Shown: positions 33,487 to 41,441, counted from the first letter of the stretch. The stretch is DNA of 63,459 nt from Rhizobiaceae bacterium (GCA_023953905.1 JAMLJA010000024.1:1-63459); one strand, 5' to 3'. Translations and numbers: made by a program. Notes: generated by a model not told the origin, from the sequence alone.

Positions 33487-33972
33487 CTATTCCGCTTCGT
33501 TCGAGGCGTCCGCGTTCAGCAGGCCGTATTTTTCTTCGCCGAGTGAGGCGAGAAGATCGAGTTGCGTCTCGAGGAAGTCGATATGACCTTCCTCATCCAT
33601 GAGCAGTTCTTCAAAGAGCTTCATCGTCACATAGTCGCCGAGTTCGTTGCAGATCTCGCGTGACCGCTTGTACGAAGTCCGGGCGTCGTATTCGCCCGCA
33701 AGGTCGGATTCCAGAACCTCCTTGACGTTCTGTCCGATTCGCAGTGGCGACACCGACTGCAGGTTCGGATGACCTTCGAGAAAGATGATTCGAGCGACCA
33801 GCTTGTCGGCATGGTGCATTTCCTCGATCGATTCTGCCCGCTCCTTCTTTGCAAGCTTGGTGTATCCCCAGTCCTCCAGCAGCCGGTAATGAAGCCAGTA
33901 CTGATTGACGGCTCCGAGCTCTAGAAAAAGCGCTTCGTTAAGCCGCTCGATGACTTGTTGTTCGCCCTTCAT
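33487..33972 (-). CDS. bfr: Bacterioferritin
   Basis: 24-mer iron-storage protein. Ferroxidase ligands fit: Glu18 in ALFLELGAVNQY, Glu51 and His54 around SIEEMHHADKLV, Glu94 in EYDARTSY, and Glu127/His130 in LLMDEEGHIDF. The Met in EEMHH is the haem ligand. Length 161 aa is standard from ATG 33972; the longer frame to 34005 is not typical. It overlaps bfd by 35 bases and is followed after 12 bases by the di-haem gene, so iron storage is embedded in a periplasmic iron-handling operon. Confidence 0.95.
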   Translation of the reverse strand: MKGEQQVIERLNEALFLELGAVNQYWLHYRLLEDWGYTKLAKKERAESIEEMHHADKLVARIIFLEGHPNLQSVSPLRIGQNVKEVLESDLAGEYDARTSYKRSREICNELGDYVTMKLFEELLMDEEGHIDFLETQLDLLASLGEEKYGLLNADASNEAE

Positions 33973-34249
33973 TGGGTCTGCTCCCGTACTGAGATCGCAG
34001 TTCACGGACTCGATCTAGGTGTGAAACGACATCTGCGCCGCTCGCTTGCGAGCGGGCATGATAGCTTTCGGTTACCCGAATGATCGTTTCGACCACATTT
34101 GGGAAGCAGCCGCAACAGCGACCACGCTTTCTGAGCCTGTGGTACACCTTGGCTGGCACGATGAGGTTCCAGGGATCCTCATCGAGCAGGGAAATGATCG
34201 TCTGTTCGATCTCCATTTCCGTGATGATGTTGCAGTGACAGACTAACAT
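33938..34249 (-). CDS. bfd: Bacterioferritin-associated ferredoxin, C-terminally extended
   Basis: [2Fe-2S] protein that reduces bacterioferritin to release iron. Ligands are Cys4 and Cys6 in MLVCHCN and Cys45/Cys48 in GRCCGCFPNV. Typical Bfd ends near residue 60-70; here the frame runs to 103 residues with a basic polar tail (SHLDRVRELRSQYGSRPNEG) that overlaps the bfr start by 35 bases. The long open frame upstream of 34249 is a shadow of the imelysin gene. The pair bfd-bfr is placed between the first imelysin and the di-haem gene, an uncommon arrangement to my knowledge. Confidence 0.87.
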   Translation of the reverse strand: MLVCHCNIITEMEIEQTIISLLDEDPWNLIVPAKVYHRLRKRGRCCGCFPNVVETIIRVTESYHARSQASGADVVSHLDRVRELRSQYGSRPNEGRTTSHRAA

Positions 34250-34316
34250 CTTGATCTCTGACTGGCTCAGCGGTGCCCTTTTTGCACCACGTGGCTGGCT
34301 TGCGGTAACAGGGCGC

Positions 34317-35621
34317 CTATTCGAAAACCTTGTCGGGTGAGTCCAGGCTGTCGGACCCTTCAAATTCGATCGCGTCGAGCTTGAGAGCCGCGACCGCGCG
34401 TTCGATCGACTTGGTCTGGTCGACGAGAGCGTCGATCGCCGCCTGGACCGTCGCATTGCCTTCCGCGTTGCCTTCACCGATCTGCTGGTCATAGGCTTCG
34501 CCAGCGACGGCACGCGCCTGGATGGCCTCCATGCGCGCCACAGTGGCATCGAGCTTTGTCGAAAGTTCGGCGTCGACTGCGGCATCGACTTCCTTGACGA
34601 GATCGCTGACCGAAGGACCCTCGACGACCGATCCGTCCACCCGCTTGTAGCTCCCATGATAGACATTGCGGATGCCGACAGCGTCATAGAGGTGGGAAAT
34701 GTGGGTATTGTCGGAGAAGCAGTCATGCTCCTCTTCCGGATCGTGCAGCAGCAGGCCGAGCTTCATGCGCTCGCCAGCCAGTTCGCCGTAGGACAGCGAG
34801 CCCATGCCGGTCAGGATCGTGCCAATGGCGACGGCTGGTTCTTCCTGCGAGATTTCCGCTCGTGCATCGCCGCCTTCCTTCCAGTTGTCGACCATCTCCT
34901 GAAGGTCCGACACGAGCAGCGTCGATGCCGATTCAAGAAACGCGCCGCGGCGGTCGCAATTGCCACCGGTGCAATTGGCCGTATCGAAGTCAGTGAAGGG
35001 CCGATTTCCCGCACCAGGGCCGGTGCCGTTCAGATCCTGTCCCCAGAGCAGGAACTCGATGGCATGATAGCCGGTCGCCACATTCGCCTCGATGTCGCCC
35101 GCCTCCTGCAGCGTGTTCTGCAGGAAATCCGGTGTGATGTTGGAGGCGTCGATCTTTTCGCCGTCGATCTCGATAGACGTGTTGGCGATCACATTGGCCG
35201 TATAGAGTGCGTTCTCGTCGGACTCCGTGCCATAGGATGCGTCGACATAGTCGATCAGGCCTTCATCAAGGGGCCAGGCATTCACACGGCCCTCCCAATC
35301 GTCAACGATCGGGTTGCCGAAGCGATAGGCCTCGGTCTGCTGATAGGGAATGCGAGCCGCTTTCCAGGCTTCGCGGGCGGCGGTCAGCGTCTCCTGCGAA
35401 GGTTTCGCGATCAGCGCCTTAACTGCGGAATCCAGCGCCTGCGCCGTCGACAATGCGTCCTCATATTCCGCCAGCGCAATATCGGCATAGGTCTTGATCA
35501 CTGCGCTGGGATCAGTCGCCGCCTTGGCCGGCAGTACAAAGGCTGCCGCAGTCAGGACGCCCGCCGCCGTTGCCGCAGCCAGGCGCGTCTTCATGCGCGT
35601 CAACAGGTAATGCCGTGTCAT
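34317..35621 (-). CDS. Imelysin family iron-regulated protein
   Basis: 434-residue periplasmic imelysin (IrpA-like). Signal peptide roughly residues 10-35 (cleavage after PAKA). The GxHxxE signature is intact in GYHAIEFLLWGQDLNG near 165, with the following FTDFDTANCTGGNCDRRG. ATG 35621 was chosen because AGGGAG sits six bases upstream; the frame also opens at GTG 35636. It is the first gene of the leftward operon and is preceded by a long leader and an Irr-type box. Its partner oxidoreductase and paralogue lie downstream. Confidence 0.9.
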   Translation of the reverse strand: MTRHYLLTRMKTRLAAATAAGVLTAAAFVLPAKAATDPSAVIKTYADIALAEYEDALSTAQALDSAVKALIAKPSQETLTAAREAWKAARIPYQQTEAYRFGNPIVDDWEGRVNAWPLDEGLIDYVDASYGTESDENALYTANVIANTSIEIDGEKIDASNITPDFLQNTLQEAGDIEANVATGYHAIEFLLWGQDLNGTGPGAGNRPFTDFDTANCTGGNCDRRGAFLESASTLLVSDLQEMVDNWKEGGDARAEISQEEPAVAIGTILTGMGSLSYGELAGERMKLGLLLHDPEEEHDCFSDNTHISHLYDAVGIRNVYHGSYKRVDGSVVEGPSVSDLVKEVDAAVDAELSTKLDATVARMEAIQARAVAGEAYDQQIGEGNAEGNATVQAAIDALVDQTKSIERAVAALKLDAIEFEGSDSLDSPDKVFE

Positions 35622-35866
35622 AATATTCTCCCTCACGAAATAGCGATGACGACTGCCGCCAGCGAAAACGCAGGGCTAGTCCGACGAAATGAATGGTGCG
35701 GCGCAATGCCGAGCGCCCGCGATTGCAGCGGGCTTATGGTCCTGCGGGCAGACGTGAGCCTGCAAGACGAACCTTGTTCTCCGGCGTCGTGGCGGAGTCT
35801 TCGAAACACTCTTTCCTCCAATCGAAAGGGTTCAAGGCCCCGACATCAAAGGTTGATTATTGCTCT
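35622..35866 (-). other. Long 5' leader of the imelysin operon
   Basis: If transcription starts near 35860, the message has about 240 untranslated bases. A strong small hairpin GCCCGC-N7-GCGGGC lies at 35715-35733. The open frames here show no recognisable protein features. Nothing matches a riboswitch class I know. Confidence 0.4.
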
Positions 35867-35895
35867 GTTAAAAGCCGCTCGACGGCCCATGTCAA
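35867..35895 (-). promoter_or_regulatory. Sigma-70-like promoter of the imelysin operon
   Basis: On the minus strand TTGACA (35895-35890), 17 bases, then TTTAAC (35872-35867). The -35 hexamer is perfect and the -10 is fair. The Irr-type palindrome sits about 35 bp upstream of the -35 box, a position more usual for activation than for simple repression. Confidence 0.5.
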
Positions 35896-35930
35896 TGCCG
35901 CGAAGATAGAAAACATCAAGAAATCAATAA

Positions 35931-35947
35931 CTTAGAATTATTCTAAA
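35931..35947. promoter_or_regulatory. Irr box (iron control element)
   Basis: CTTAGAA-TTA-TTCTAAA matches TTTAGAA-N3-TTCTAAA at 13 of 14 defined positions; the core TTAGAAT-T-ATTCTAA is a perfect palindrome. Irr, the haem-sensing Fur relative of Rhizobiales, binds such sites under low iron. The only downstream gene set that fits is the imelysin-bfd-bfr-di-haem operon. No ORF lies between this site and the sRNA region on its right. Confidence 0.75.
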
Positions 35948-36069
35948 CTACTATCCTCATGTTTTCATTGCGCTGTCGGCGTCGCAGCGGTTGCGGGCCG
36001 CATGATTGTCGCAGGCATTCGGGGCGACATGACGCCGAGACCATTTCGGTTCAAGCCGACGGCAGATAG

Positions 36070-36230
36070 CAAAAAAGCGGGCATTCGCCCGCTTCCCTGA
36101 TGATCCCGAGATCCAGTCCGCGCCGATACATCCACGGCAATCGAACGATCAATCGAAATCGGTGCAGTTGAAGCGTTGAGCGTACCTCACCATCAATCTG
36201 AAGGGACCCACGCTGCCGCTACAACCGCTG
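36070..36230 (-). ncRNA. Candidate small RNA downstream of the LABN gene
   Basis: A region with its own promoter (36237-36265) and a Rho-independent terminator (36071-36094), giving a predicted transcript of about 160 nt. It begins about 60 bp after the LABN stop codon and reads the same way. It contains a 14-codon frame MVRYAQRFNCTDFD (extendable upstream with no good ribosome-binding site), so a small-protein mRNA is an alternative. No match to 6S, tmRNA, SRP or AbcR RNAs was recognised. Confidence 0.5.
36071..36094 (-). terminator. Rho-independent terminator
   Basis: Read leftward: AAGCGGGC, loop of four, GCCCGCTT, then a run of T (plus strand AAAAAA at 36071-36076). An eight-base perfect stem with a U-tract; it would end both the small RNA and any read-through from the LABN operon. 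Confidence 0.88.
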
Positions 36231-36236
36231 TCACCT

Positions 36237-36265
36237 ATATAGGAAGTCAATGTGACAGCTACAAG
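36237..36265 (-). promoter_or_regulatory. Promoter of the candidate small RNA
   Basis: CTTGTA (36265-36260), exactly 17 bases, CTATAT (36242-36237). This matches the rhizobial sigma-70 consensus CTTGAC-N17-CTATAT at 10 of 12 positions and points away from the LABN gene, which ends 27 bp upstream. Confidence 0.6.
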
Positions 36266-36291
36266 ACAACGGCGAATATCGTGCTCCTGAG

Positions 36292-36585
36292 TCAGGAAGG
36301 TTGTTCGTTGACCGCTTTGTTCTGATTGCGCAACAGCATGAGGTTGCGGATATAGATGAAGAGCCCGGTGAACTGCCCGAGCATGAAAACCGGATCGCGC
36401 CGATAGATGGCGTAGCTCAGCAACACCAGACCCCCGGCAAGACTGAAGTACCAGAAGGCGTTCGGTATGACGCTGCGCTTGCTCTTTTCGGAGGCGATCC
36501 ATTGCACGAAAAAGCGCATGAAAAACAACGCCTGGCCTAGAAAACCTATGCCGAGCCAGATGGTCGCCATCGTATTCTCACTCAT
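36292..36585 (-). CDS. LABN-domain small membrane protein
   Basis: 97-residue protein of the lipid-A-disaccharide-synthase N-terminal-like (LABN) family, which resembles half of an EmrE-type transporter. Motifs GFLGQALFFMRFFVQWIASE and NAFWYFSLAGG, then YAIYRRDPVFMLGQ, are family hallmarks; three membrane segments are predicted. It starts in a four-base overlap with the glycosyltransferase stop. Pairing with a dolichyl-phosphate-type transferase suggests that it flips or presents the polyprenyl-phosphate sugar across the inner membrane (inference, like RgtE/RgtF or ArnE/F systems). Confidence 0.87.
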   Translation of the reverse strand: MSENTMATIWLGIGFLGQALFFMRFFVQWIASEKSKRSVIPNAFWYFSLAGGLVLLSYAIYRRDPVFMLGQFTGLFIYIRNLMLLRNQNKAVNEQPS

Positions 36586-37319
36586 GGGGCGTCTGCCTTG
36601 ATTTCCCTGGGCTCATAATCGGCCGGAAGGCGTCTGCGCGCGAGCCAGGCAGCCCCCATCAAATCGGTGGCGCCGACCAGGGCACGGTTCCAGAAACCGT
36701 ATTTCGACTGGCCGTGAACGCGCGCGCGATGCGACACCTGAACATGGGCGAGCCTTACACCGTTGCGCAGGAGCATCGCGGGGAGAAACCTGTGCATGTG
36801 GTCGAAATAAGGCAGGCCCAGAAAATCCTCGCGCCGGATAAGCTTGAGGCTGCAACCCGTATCGCGCGTCCCGTCATCGAGCACTGCCGCTCTGATCCGG
36901 TTGGCCAGCCGCGACGAAATCTTTCTGACCGTATTGTCGTTTCTGACGGCGCGTTGTCCAAGGATCGCCAGCTTGGGCGTGCTTGCCCGCTCGGTCTCGT
37001 AGCGTTTGAACAAGAGCGCGACATCGGTAGGATCATTCTGCAGATCGCCATCCATGAAGGCCAGAAGTTCCTGACTGGCGACACGCGCTCCTGAAAGAAA
37101 TGCAGCCGACTGACCCATAGCCCGATCATGATGCACGATCCGCAACATCGGAACCGTCCGCTTTATCTCCTTCAACAGCGTCAGCGTATTGTCCGTACTG
37201 CCGTCATCGACATAGACGATTTCGCGAATGGGAGCCGTCGCGGAAGCAGCGACAATCTCGTTGATGAGAGCCTGGACATTATCGGCTTCGTTGAGAACGG
37301 GAACTACGACTGAGATCAT
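36582..37319 (-). CDS. GT2 polyprenyl-phosphate glycosyltransferase (DPM1-like)
   Basis: Transfers a sugar from a nucleotide donor to a polyprenyl phosphate at the inner leaflet. N-terminal VVVPVLNEADNVQALI, VYVDDGSTDNTL near 38, and the DxD-like LLAFMDGDLQNDP near 90; HRARVHGQSKYG near 210 is also typical. No C-terminal membrane spans, like DPM1 rather than ArnC. ATG 37319 is preferred over the TTG at 37328. Overlap with the LABN gene implies a donor-lipid module for envelope glycan modification; a final transferase of the GT83 type is not in this window. Confidence 0.87.
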   Translation of the reverse strand: MISVVVPVLNEADNVQALINEIVAASATAPIREIVYVDDGSTDNTLTLLKEIKRTVPMLRIVHHDRAMGQSAAFLSGARVASQELLAFMDGDLQNDPTDVALLFKRYETERASTPKLAILGQRAVRNDNTVRKISSRLANRIRAAVLDDGTRDTGCSLKLIRREDFLGLPYFDHMHRFLPAMLLRNGVRLAHVQVSHRARVHGQSKYGFWNRALVGATDLMGAAWLARRRLPADYEPREIKADAP

Positions 37320-37439
37320 GCACGCCAAATCCGAGTTGGCCGCAGCGGTTACCCGCTTGCTAAGCTTGCCGGCGCTTTTTATGCGTCAGTCGCGCGACTT
37401 GCAACCTGCTGCAAGCGCGCGCGCTTGCAACGCCGATCT

Positions 37440-38492
37440 TCAGGGCGCTGGTTTGCGCAATCCGAGCTTGTCCACGAGACGCGGGATCGCGATGACCGCG
37501 ATCAGCAACGCGCCGATATAGACGCTGACGACCTGTCCGGGAATGTTGTTCAGAGACATGCCGAATGTGACAAGGCCCAGAACCAGAACCGCCAGGAACA
37601 CGCCGAGGATCGATCCCACCCCGCCGGCGATCGAGACGCCGCCCAGAATGACCATTGTGACGATATCGAGCTCCCATCCAATGCCGATATTCGAGCGCAT
37701 CGAGCCCAGCCGCGCTGTCAAAAGAGCCGCGGCGAGGCCCGAAAGCATGCCCGACACGGCAAACAGTATGAAGCGCAGGCGGTTGACGGGAATGCCCGAG
37801 AAGCGTGCCGCGACCGGATTGGAGCCCATGGCGAAAAGCTGGCGTCCCACCGCCGTCTTGTGAAGAAACAGCCCGAATATCACGGTGAGTATGAGAAAAA
37901 TCAGGAAGGAGAGAGGCACAGGCGGCAGAAACAGCCACCAGATGTCGGTCTCCTTCATCTTGATGAAATAGCTCTGGCCAAGATCCAGAAACTCCTGGGG
38001 GTACTTGGTTTTGGCCTGATCGCCTAGGATGACCTGCGTCAGCCCGCGAAACAGCGACATCGTGCCGATCGTGACGACGATGGATGGCAGGCTGAACCAG
38101 GTGACCAGCGCACCATTGAACAGACCGCAGAGTATGCCGATGCCGATTCCGACGGCGAACAGCCCGGTCGGTCCGAAACCTGCCTCTGCGGCATAACCGA
38201 TGCCCATGGCCGCCAGCGCCACAATCGCCGCGACCGAAAGATCGATCTCGCGGACGAGGATCAGCAATGCCATTCCGAGCGCGATAATGGCCTTTTCGGA
38301 GAAGTTGAAGGTGGCGTCGGCCAGATTGAAGACATCAAGGAAATATGGCGACACAAGCGTGTTCACCACGATCGTCAGCAAGAGGAGGATGACGAGGATC
38401 ACCTCCCAGCGCAGGAGGAAATCGCGCACACGGCGCGGCGGCGCGTCCAGAACGGCGTAGCGGTCTTCCTGCTGTGCGAGGGGCGCATTCAT
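37440..38492 (-). CDS. Sugar ABC transporter permease (RhaQ/RbsC type), second
   Basis: About 350 residues with eight to ten membrane helices, of the BPD_transp_2 family used by ribose/rhamnose-class importers. The conserved loop GIPVNRLRFILFAVSGMLSGLAA and the family segment GWELDIVTMVILGGVSIAGGVGS are present. Its frame begins GTG 38498 in a GTGA overlap with the first permease, but ATG 38492 has a GAGGAGG eight bases ahead. It is the last gene of the leftward importer operon; a roughly 120-bp gap without a gene follows. Confidence 0.9.
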   Translation of the reverse strand: MNAPLAQQEDRYAVLDAPPRRVRDFLLRWEVILVILLLLTIVVNTLVSPYFLDVFNLADATFNFSEKAIIALGMALLILVREIDLSVAAIVALAAMGIGYAAEAGFGPTGLFAVGIGIGILCGLFNGALVTWFSLPSIVVTIGTMSLFRGLTQVILGDQAKTKYPQEFLDLGQSYFIKMKETDIWWLFLPPVPLSFLIFLILTVIFGLFLHKTAVGRQLFAMGSNPVAARFSGIPVNRLRFILFAVSGMLSGLAAALLTARLGSMRSNIGIGWELDIVTMVILGGVSIAGGVGSILGVFLAVLVLGLVTFGMSLNNIPGQVVSVYIGALLIAVIAIPRLVDKLGLRKPAP

Positions 38493-38494
38493 GG

Positions 38495-39481
38495 TCACAC
38501 CCTCCTCAGGCGACGGGCTTCGGGCAGGATGAGCTTGTCCGGGCGGCGCTCGGCCCGTGCATTGATGACGACCGCGGCCAAAATGACGGCGCCCGAAATT
38601 GCCATCTGCCAGAAAGGTGAAATCTGCAGGACGGGCAGAGCGGTCATCACGATGCCAAGAAACAGTGCGCCAAGCAGCGTACCGGCAACAGAACCCACGC
38701 CGCCACCGATCGACACGCCGCCGATCACGCAGGCGGCGATAACGGTAAGCTCATATCCACTGGCAATCTCGGAATAGGCCACGCCGTAGCGTGCGACCCA
38801 GAGATAGCCGCACAGTCCCGAAACTGCTCCTGTGATGGAATAGGCAAGCAATTCCTGCTTGCGCTGATCGATGCCGCAATAGCGCGCCGCGACGGGATTG
38901 CCGCCAACGGCGAAAAGTCCCCTGCCCGCACGCGTGAAATTCAGGAAGACGAAGAACAGGATCGACACCACGATGGCGATCCACACCGGCGTGGTAAGCC
39001 CCAGGATCACTTCCTTGGGAAACGCCTGGAAGGTCGCGCCCATTTCCGATGCATTCACTTGGTCGCCACCAGCGATAATGATGATCAAGCCGCGAAACAC
39101 GGCAAGCGTGCCCAGCGTCATGACGATTGGCGGAATGGAGAGAAAGGCCACGAAGGCGCCGTTGATCATGCCGAGCGCAAGCCCGGTCACCACGCCGGCG
39201 AAAATCATCAGAACCAGCGGTGTCTCGGGGAAGTACTGGCTCACAAGCGCGGCGATCATGCCGGACAAGGCAAGGTTCGCCGCCACCGAGAGGTCGATGC
39301 CGCGCGTCAGGATGACCACCATCTGTGCCAGCGCCATCATGAACAGCACCGACGTCTCCGTCAGCATGTCGCTGATGTTGTCCCAGGCTAGGAATACGGG
39401 TTGATAGGCACCGATGGCCAACAAGCCGAGGAGCAGAATGGCGGCCAGAACGAGTTCACGGTAGCTCATTAGCCTGCTCAT
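38495..39481 (-). CDS. Sugar ABC transporter permease (RhaP type), first
   Basis: 328-residue BPD_transp_2 permease with the usual helices and the conserved cytoplasmic motifs RYCGIDQRKQELLAYSITGAV and SGYELTVIAACVIGGVSIGGG. It forms a heterodimer with the next permease. Its start overlaps the Nudix stop by four bases and its stop overlaps the following permease, so the order ATPase-Nudix-permease-permease is translationally linked. Substrate is probably rhamnose or a related deoxy-sugar or polyol, based on the binding protein. Confidence 0.9.
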   Translation of the reverse strand: MSRLMSYRELVLAAILLLGLLAIGAYQPVFLAWDNISDMLTETSVLFMMALAQMVVILTRGIDLSVAANLALSGMIAALVSQYFPETPLVLMIFAGVVTGLALGMINGAFVAFLSIPPIVMTLGTLAVFRGLIIIIAGGDQVNASEMGATFQAFPKEVILGLTTPVWIAIVVSILFFVFLNFTRAGRGLFAVGGNPVAARYCGIDQRKQELLAYSITGAVSGLCGYLWVARYGVAYSEIASGYELTVIAACVIGGVSIGGGVGSVAGTLLGALFLGIVMTALPVLQISPFWQMAISGAVILAAVVINARAERRPDKLILPEARRLRRV

Positions 39482-39942
39482 GGCGTGATGCCCAACCTTT
39501 CGCGAACCGCAGGAAGATAGCGCCCCAAACCCGCAGATAGATCGAGCCTATCTCTCAGCGACGCCCAGTAGAGAGCGAAAATGATTTCGTGATCGGCACC
39601 GTCCGGATTGGTTTCAACGCGCCGCCACGTCCGGCGCGTATCCTCGTCCACCATGCAGTGAAAGAAATATCGATGGTGACGGTGGAGCGTGTCGCCGCTC
39701 GCATATTCATGGACATGATCGCCAAGCCGCACCAATGCCTGCTCGGGTATCGCAATGCCGGTTTCTTCCGAAAGCTCCCGGACGGCGCCGGCCTCGATCG
39801 ATTCTCCGGGACTTATTGTCCCTCCGGGCGGCTGCACCCCGACTTCCGGATAGTCTGGTTCCCGAAAGACCAGAAGATGATCCCCGCTGGTCACATAGAT
39901 CACGGCCTTGTTGCGCTCCCGCAATGTCACCGCATTCATCAT
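39478..39942 (-). CDS. Nudix hydrolase inside the sugar importer operon
   Basis: 154-residue Nudix protein. The Nudix box GTISPGESIEAGAVRELSEETGI fits GX5EX7REUXEEXGU exactly (roughly residues 40-62). The sequence HRHHRYFFHC and DHEIIFALYWASL follow. ATG 39942 is in an ATGA overlap with the ABC ATPase stop, and its stop overlaps the permease start. Nudix enzymes cleave nucleoside diphosphate derivatives; why one is wedged between the ATPase and permease genes is unknown. A role in sanitising or recycling a nucleotide sugar would be speculative. Confidence 0.88.
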   Translation of the reverse strand: MMNAVTLRERNKAVIYVTSGDHLLVFREPDYPEVGVQPPGGTISPGESIEAGAVRELSEETGIAIPEQALVRLGDHVHEYASGDTLHRHHRYFFHCMVDEDTRRTWRRVETNPDGADHEIIFALYWASLRDRLDLSAGLGRYLPAVRERLGITP

Positions 39943-41441
39943 GCCGCCTCTCGGCTCGCGCCGGTTGCTGCACTCACAATCTTTTCGGCGCTCCATTGAC
40001 CACGCCTGAACTCGTCGACGATGCGGCCCTCCTTCAACACCAGGATTCTGTCAGCCAGTCCCATCACTTCGGGAAGTTCCGAACTGATCAGCACGACGGC
40101 CAACCCCTCGCCCGCCAATTCGCCGATGAAATCATGCACTGCGGCCTTGGAGCCGACATCGATACCCTTGGTCGGCTCGTCCAGAATGATCACCTTCGGA
40201 CGGGTCGCGAGCCATTTGGCGATGACAACCTTCTGCTGGTTGCCGCCGGACAATTCACCCAGCCGCTGCTCCCAACTCGCCGCCTTCACGGCAAGACGCC
40301 TGCCAAGCCGCCGCGTTTCGGCCTGTTCAGACAGCCGCGACAGAAAAAGGCCGCGCACATGGGTGAAGAGATTTGCAAGCGTAACGTTCTCGCGGATGCC
40401 AAGCGACAGGATCACGCCCTGATCCTGCCGATCCTCGGGAACGTAGGAGATACCCGATGCGATGGCATCCGACGGGGCGCCAACCTTGAGTGGCCTGCCT
40501 TCCAGCGTCACCGTTCCGTGGGTGACCGGGGTGATACCGAAAAGGCCCTGCATGGCCTCGGTGCGCCCTGCGCCGACCAGTCCGTAAAGACCGAGAATCT
40601 CGCCCTTGCGCAGATCGAAGGAAATGTCGGCATATTCGGTCGCATTGGACAGATCCTTGACCGAAAGGATGACGTCGCCGATCGGCACGTCCCGCTTGGG
40701 GAAAACCTGATCGACGGGCCTGCCGACCATCATGCGCACCAGCTCCGCCTCCGTGGTGGCCGCTATTTCGCCTTCGCCCACCTTCTCGCCGTCTCGCAGA
40801 CAGACGAAATCGTCGGCGATCCGGAAAATCTCGTCGAACTTGTGACTGATGAAGACGATGGCATGGCCTTCGCTCTTGAGCTGCTCGACGATGCGAAACA
40901 GATCGTCGATCTCATTGGCCGAAAGTGCGGCCGTCGGCTCGTCCATGATGACGACCTGCGCATCGTGGGAGAGCGCTCTTGCGATCTCGACCAGATGCTT
41001 CTGCGCGACGGAGAGGCGCTTCAGCTTGAAGTCTACCGGGATCTCGGCATCGATCCGGTCCAACAGTTCCTTTGCCTTGGCGCGCATCTCGCTCCAGTCG
41101 ACAAGATGCGTAGACCCGATCGGCATGTGGCCCATAAAGATATTCTCGGCGACGGAAAGTTCGTCGAACATCACCGTTTCCTGATGGATCGCGGCAATTC
41201 CCGCGGCCCATGAATCACGGGGTGAAGAGAAATGACACGGCTGTCCCGACACACGAATCTCGCCCTGATCGGGGCGATAAATCCCGGTGAGGATCTTGAC
41301 GATGGTCGATTTGCCCGCACCGTTCTCGCCCAGCAGCGCAGTCACGCGCCCCGGCCGCAGAGACAGGCTGATGTCATGGAGTGCCCTGACGCCGGGAAAG
41401 CTCTTTGAGACACCTGAAAGGGTAAGGATGGGTTCAGACAC
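39939..41441 (-). CDS. Sugar ABC transporter ATPase with two ABC domains (RhaT type)
   Basis: About 500 residues with tandem ABC domains, as in RbsA/RhaT. Domain 1: Walker A LLGENGAGKSTIVKIL near residue 35, LSVAQKHLVEIARAL and Walker B VVIMDEPTAAL. Domain 2: degenerate Walker A (GLYGLVGAGRTEAMQGL) near 290 and LSGGNQQKVVIAKWLATRP with VIILDEPTKGID. The degenerate second site is normal for the CUT2 class. GTG 41441 (VSEPILTL) is preferred over the upstream TTG at 41468. It follows the binding-protein gene by 83 bp. Confidence 0.92.
   Translation of the reverse strand: MSEPILTLSGVSKSFPGVRALHDISLSLRPGRVTALLGENGAGKSTIVKILTGIYRPDQGEIRVSGQPCHFSSPRDSWAAGIAAIHQETVMFDELSVAENIFMGHMPIGSTHLVDWSEMRAKAKELLDRIDAEIPVDFKLKRLSVAQKHLVEIARALSHDAQVVIMDEPTAALSANEIDDLFRIVEQLKSEGHAIVFISHKFDEIFRIADDFVCLRDGEKVGEGEIAATTEAELVRMMVGRPVDQVFPKRDVPIGDVILSVKDLSNATEYADISFDLRKGEILGLYGLVGAGRTEAMQGLFGITPVTHGTVTLEGRPLKVGAPSDAIASGISYVPEDRQDQGVILSLGIRENVTLANLFTHVRGLFLSRLSEQAETRRLGRRLAVKAASWEQRLGELSGGNQQKVVIAKWLATRPKVIILDEPTKGIDVGSKAAVHDFIGELAGEGLAVVLISSELPEVMGLADRILVLKEGRIVDEFRRGQWSAEKIVSAATGASREAA

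Noticed and set aside
34250..34726. Upstream part of a long leftward frame continuous with bfd
   Set aside because: It lies in a different frame over the imelysin gene, with low-complexity Ser/Arg residues; only the part from ATG 34249 matches Bfd.
39735..41213. A 492-codon rightward open frame over the Nudix and ABC ATPase genes
   Set aside because: Antisense shadow; the leftward frames carry complete Walker, ABC-signature and Nudix motifs.
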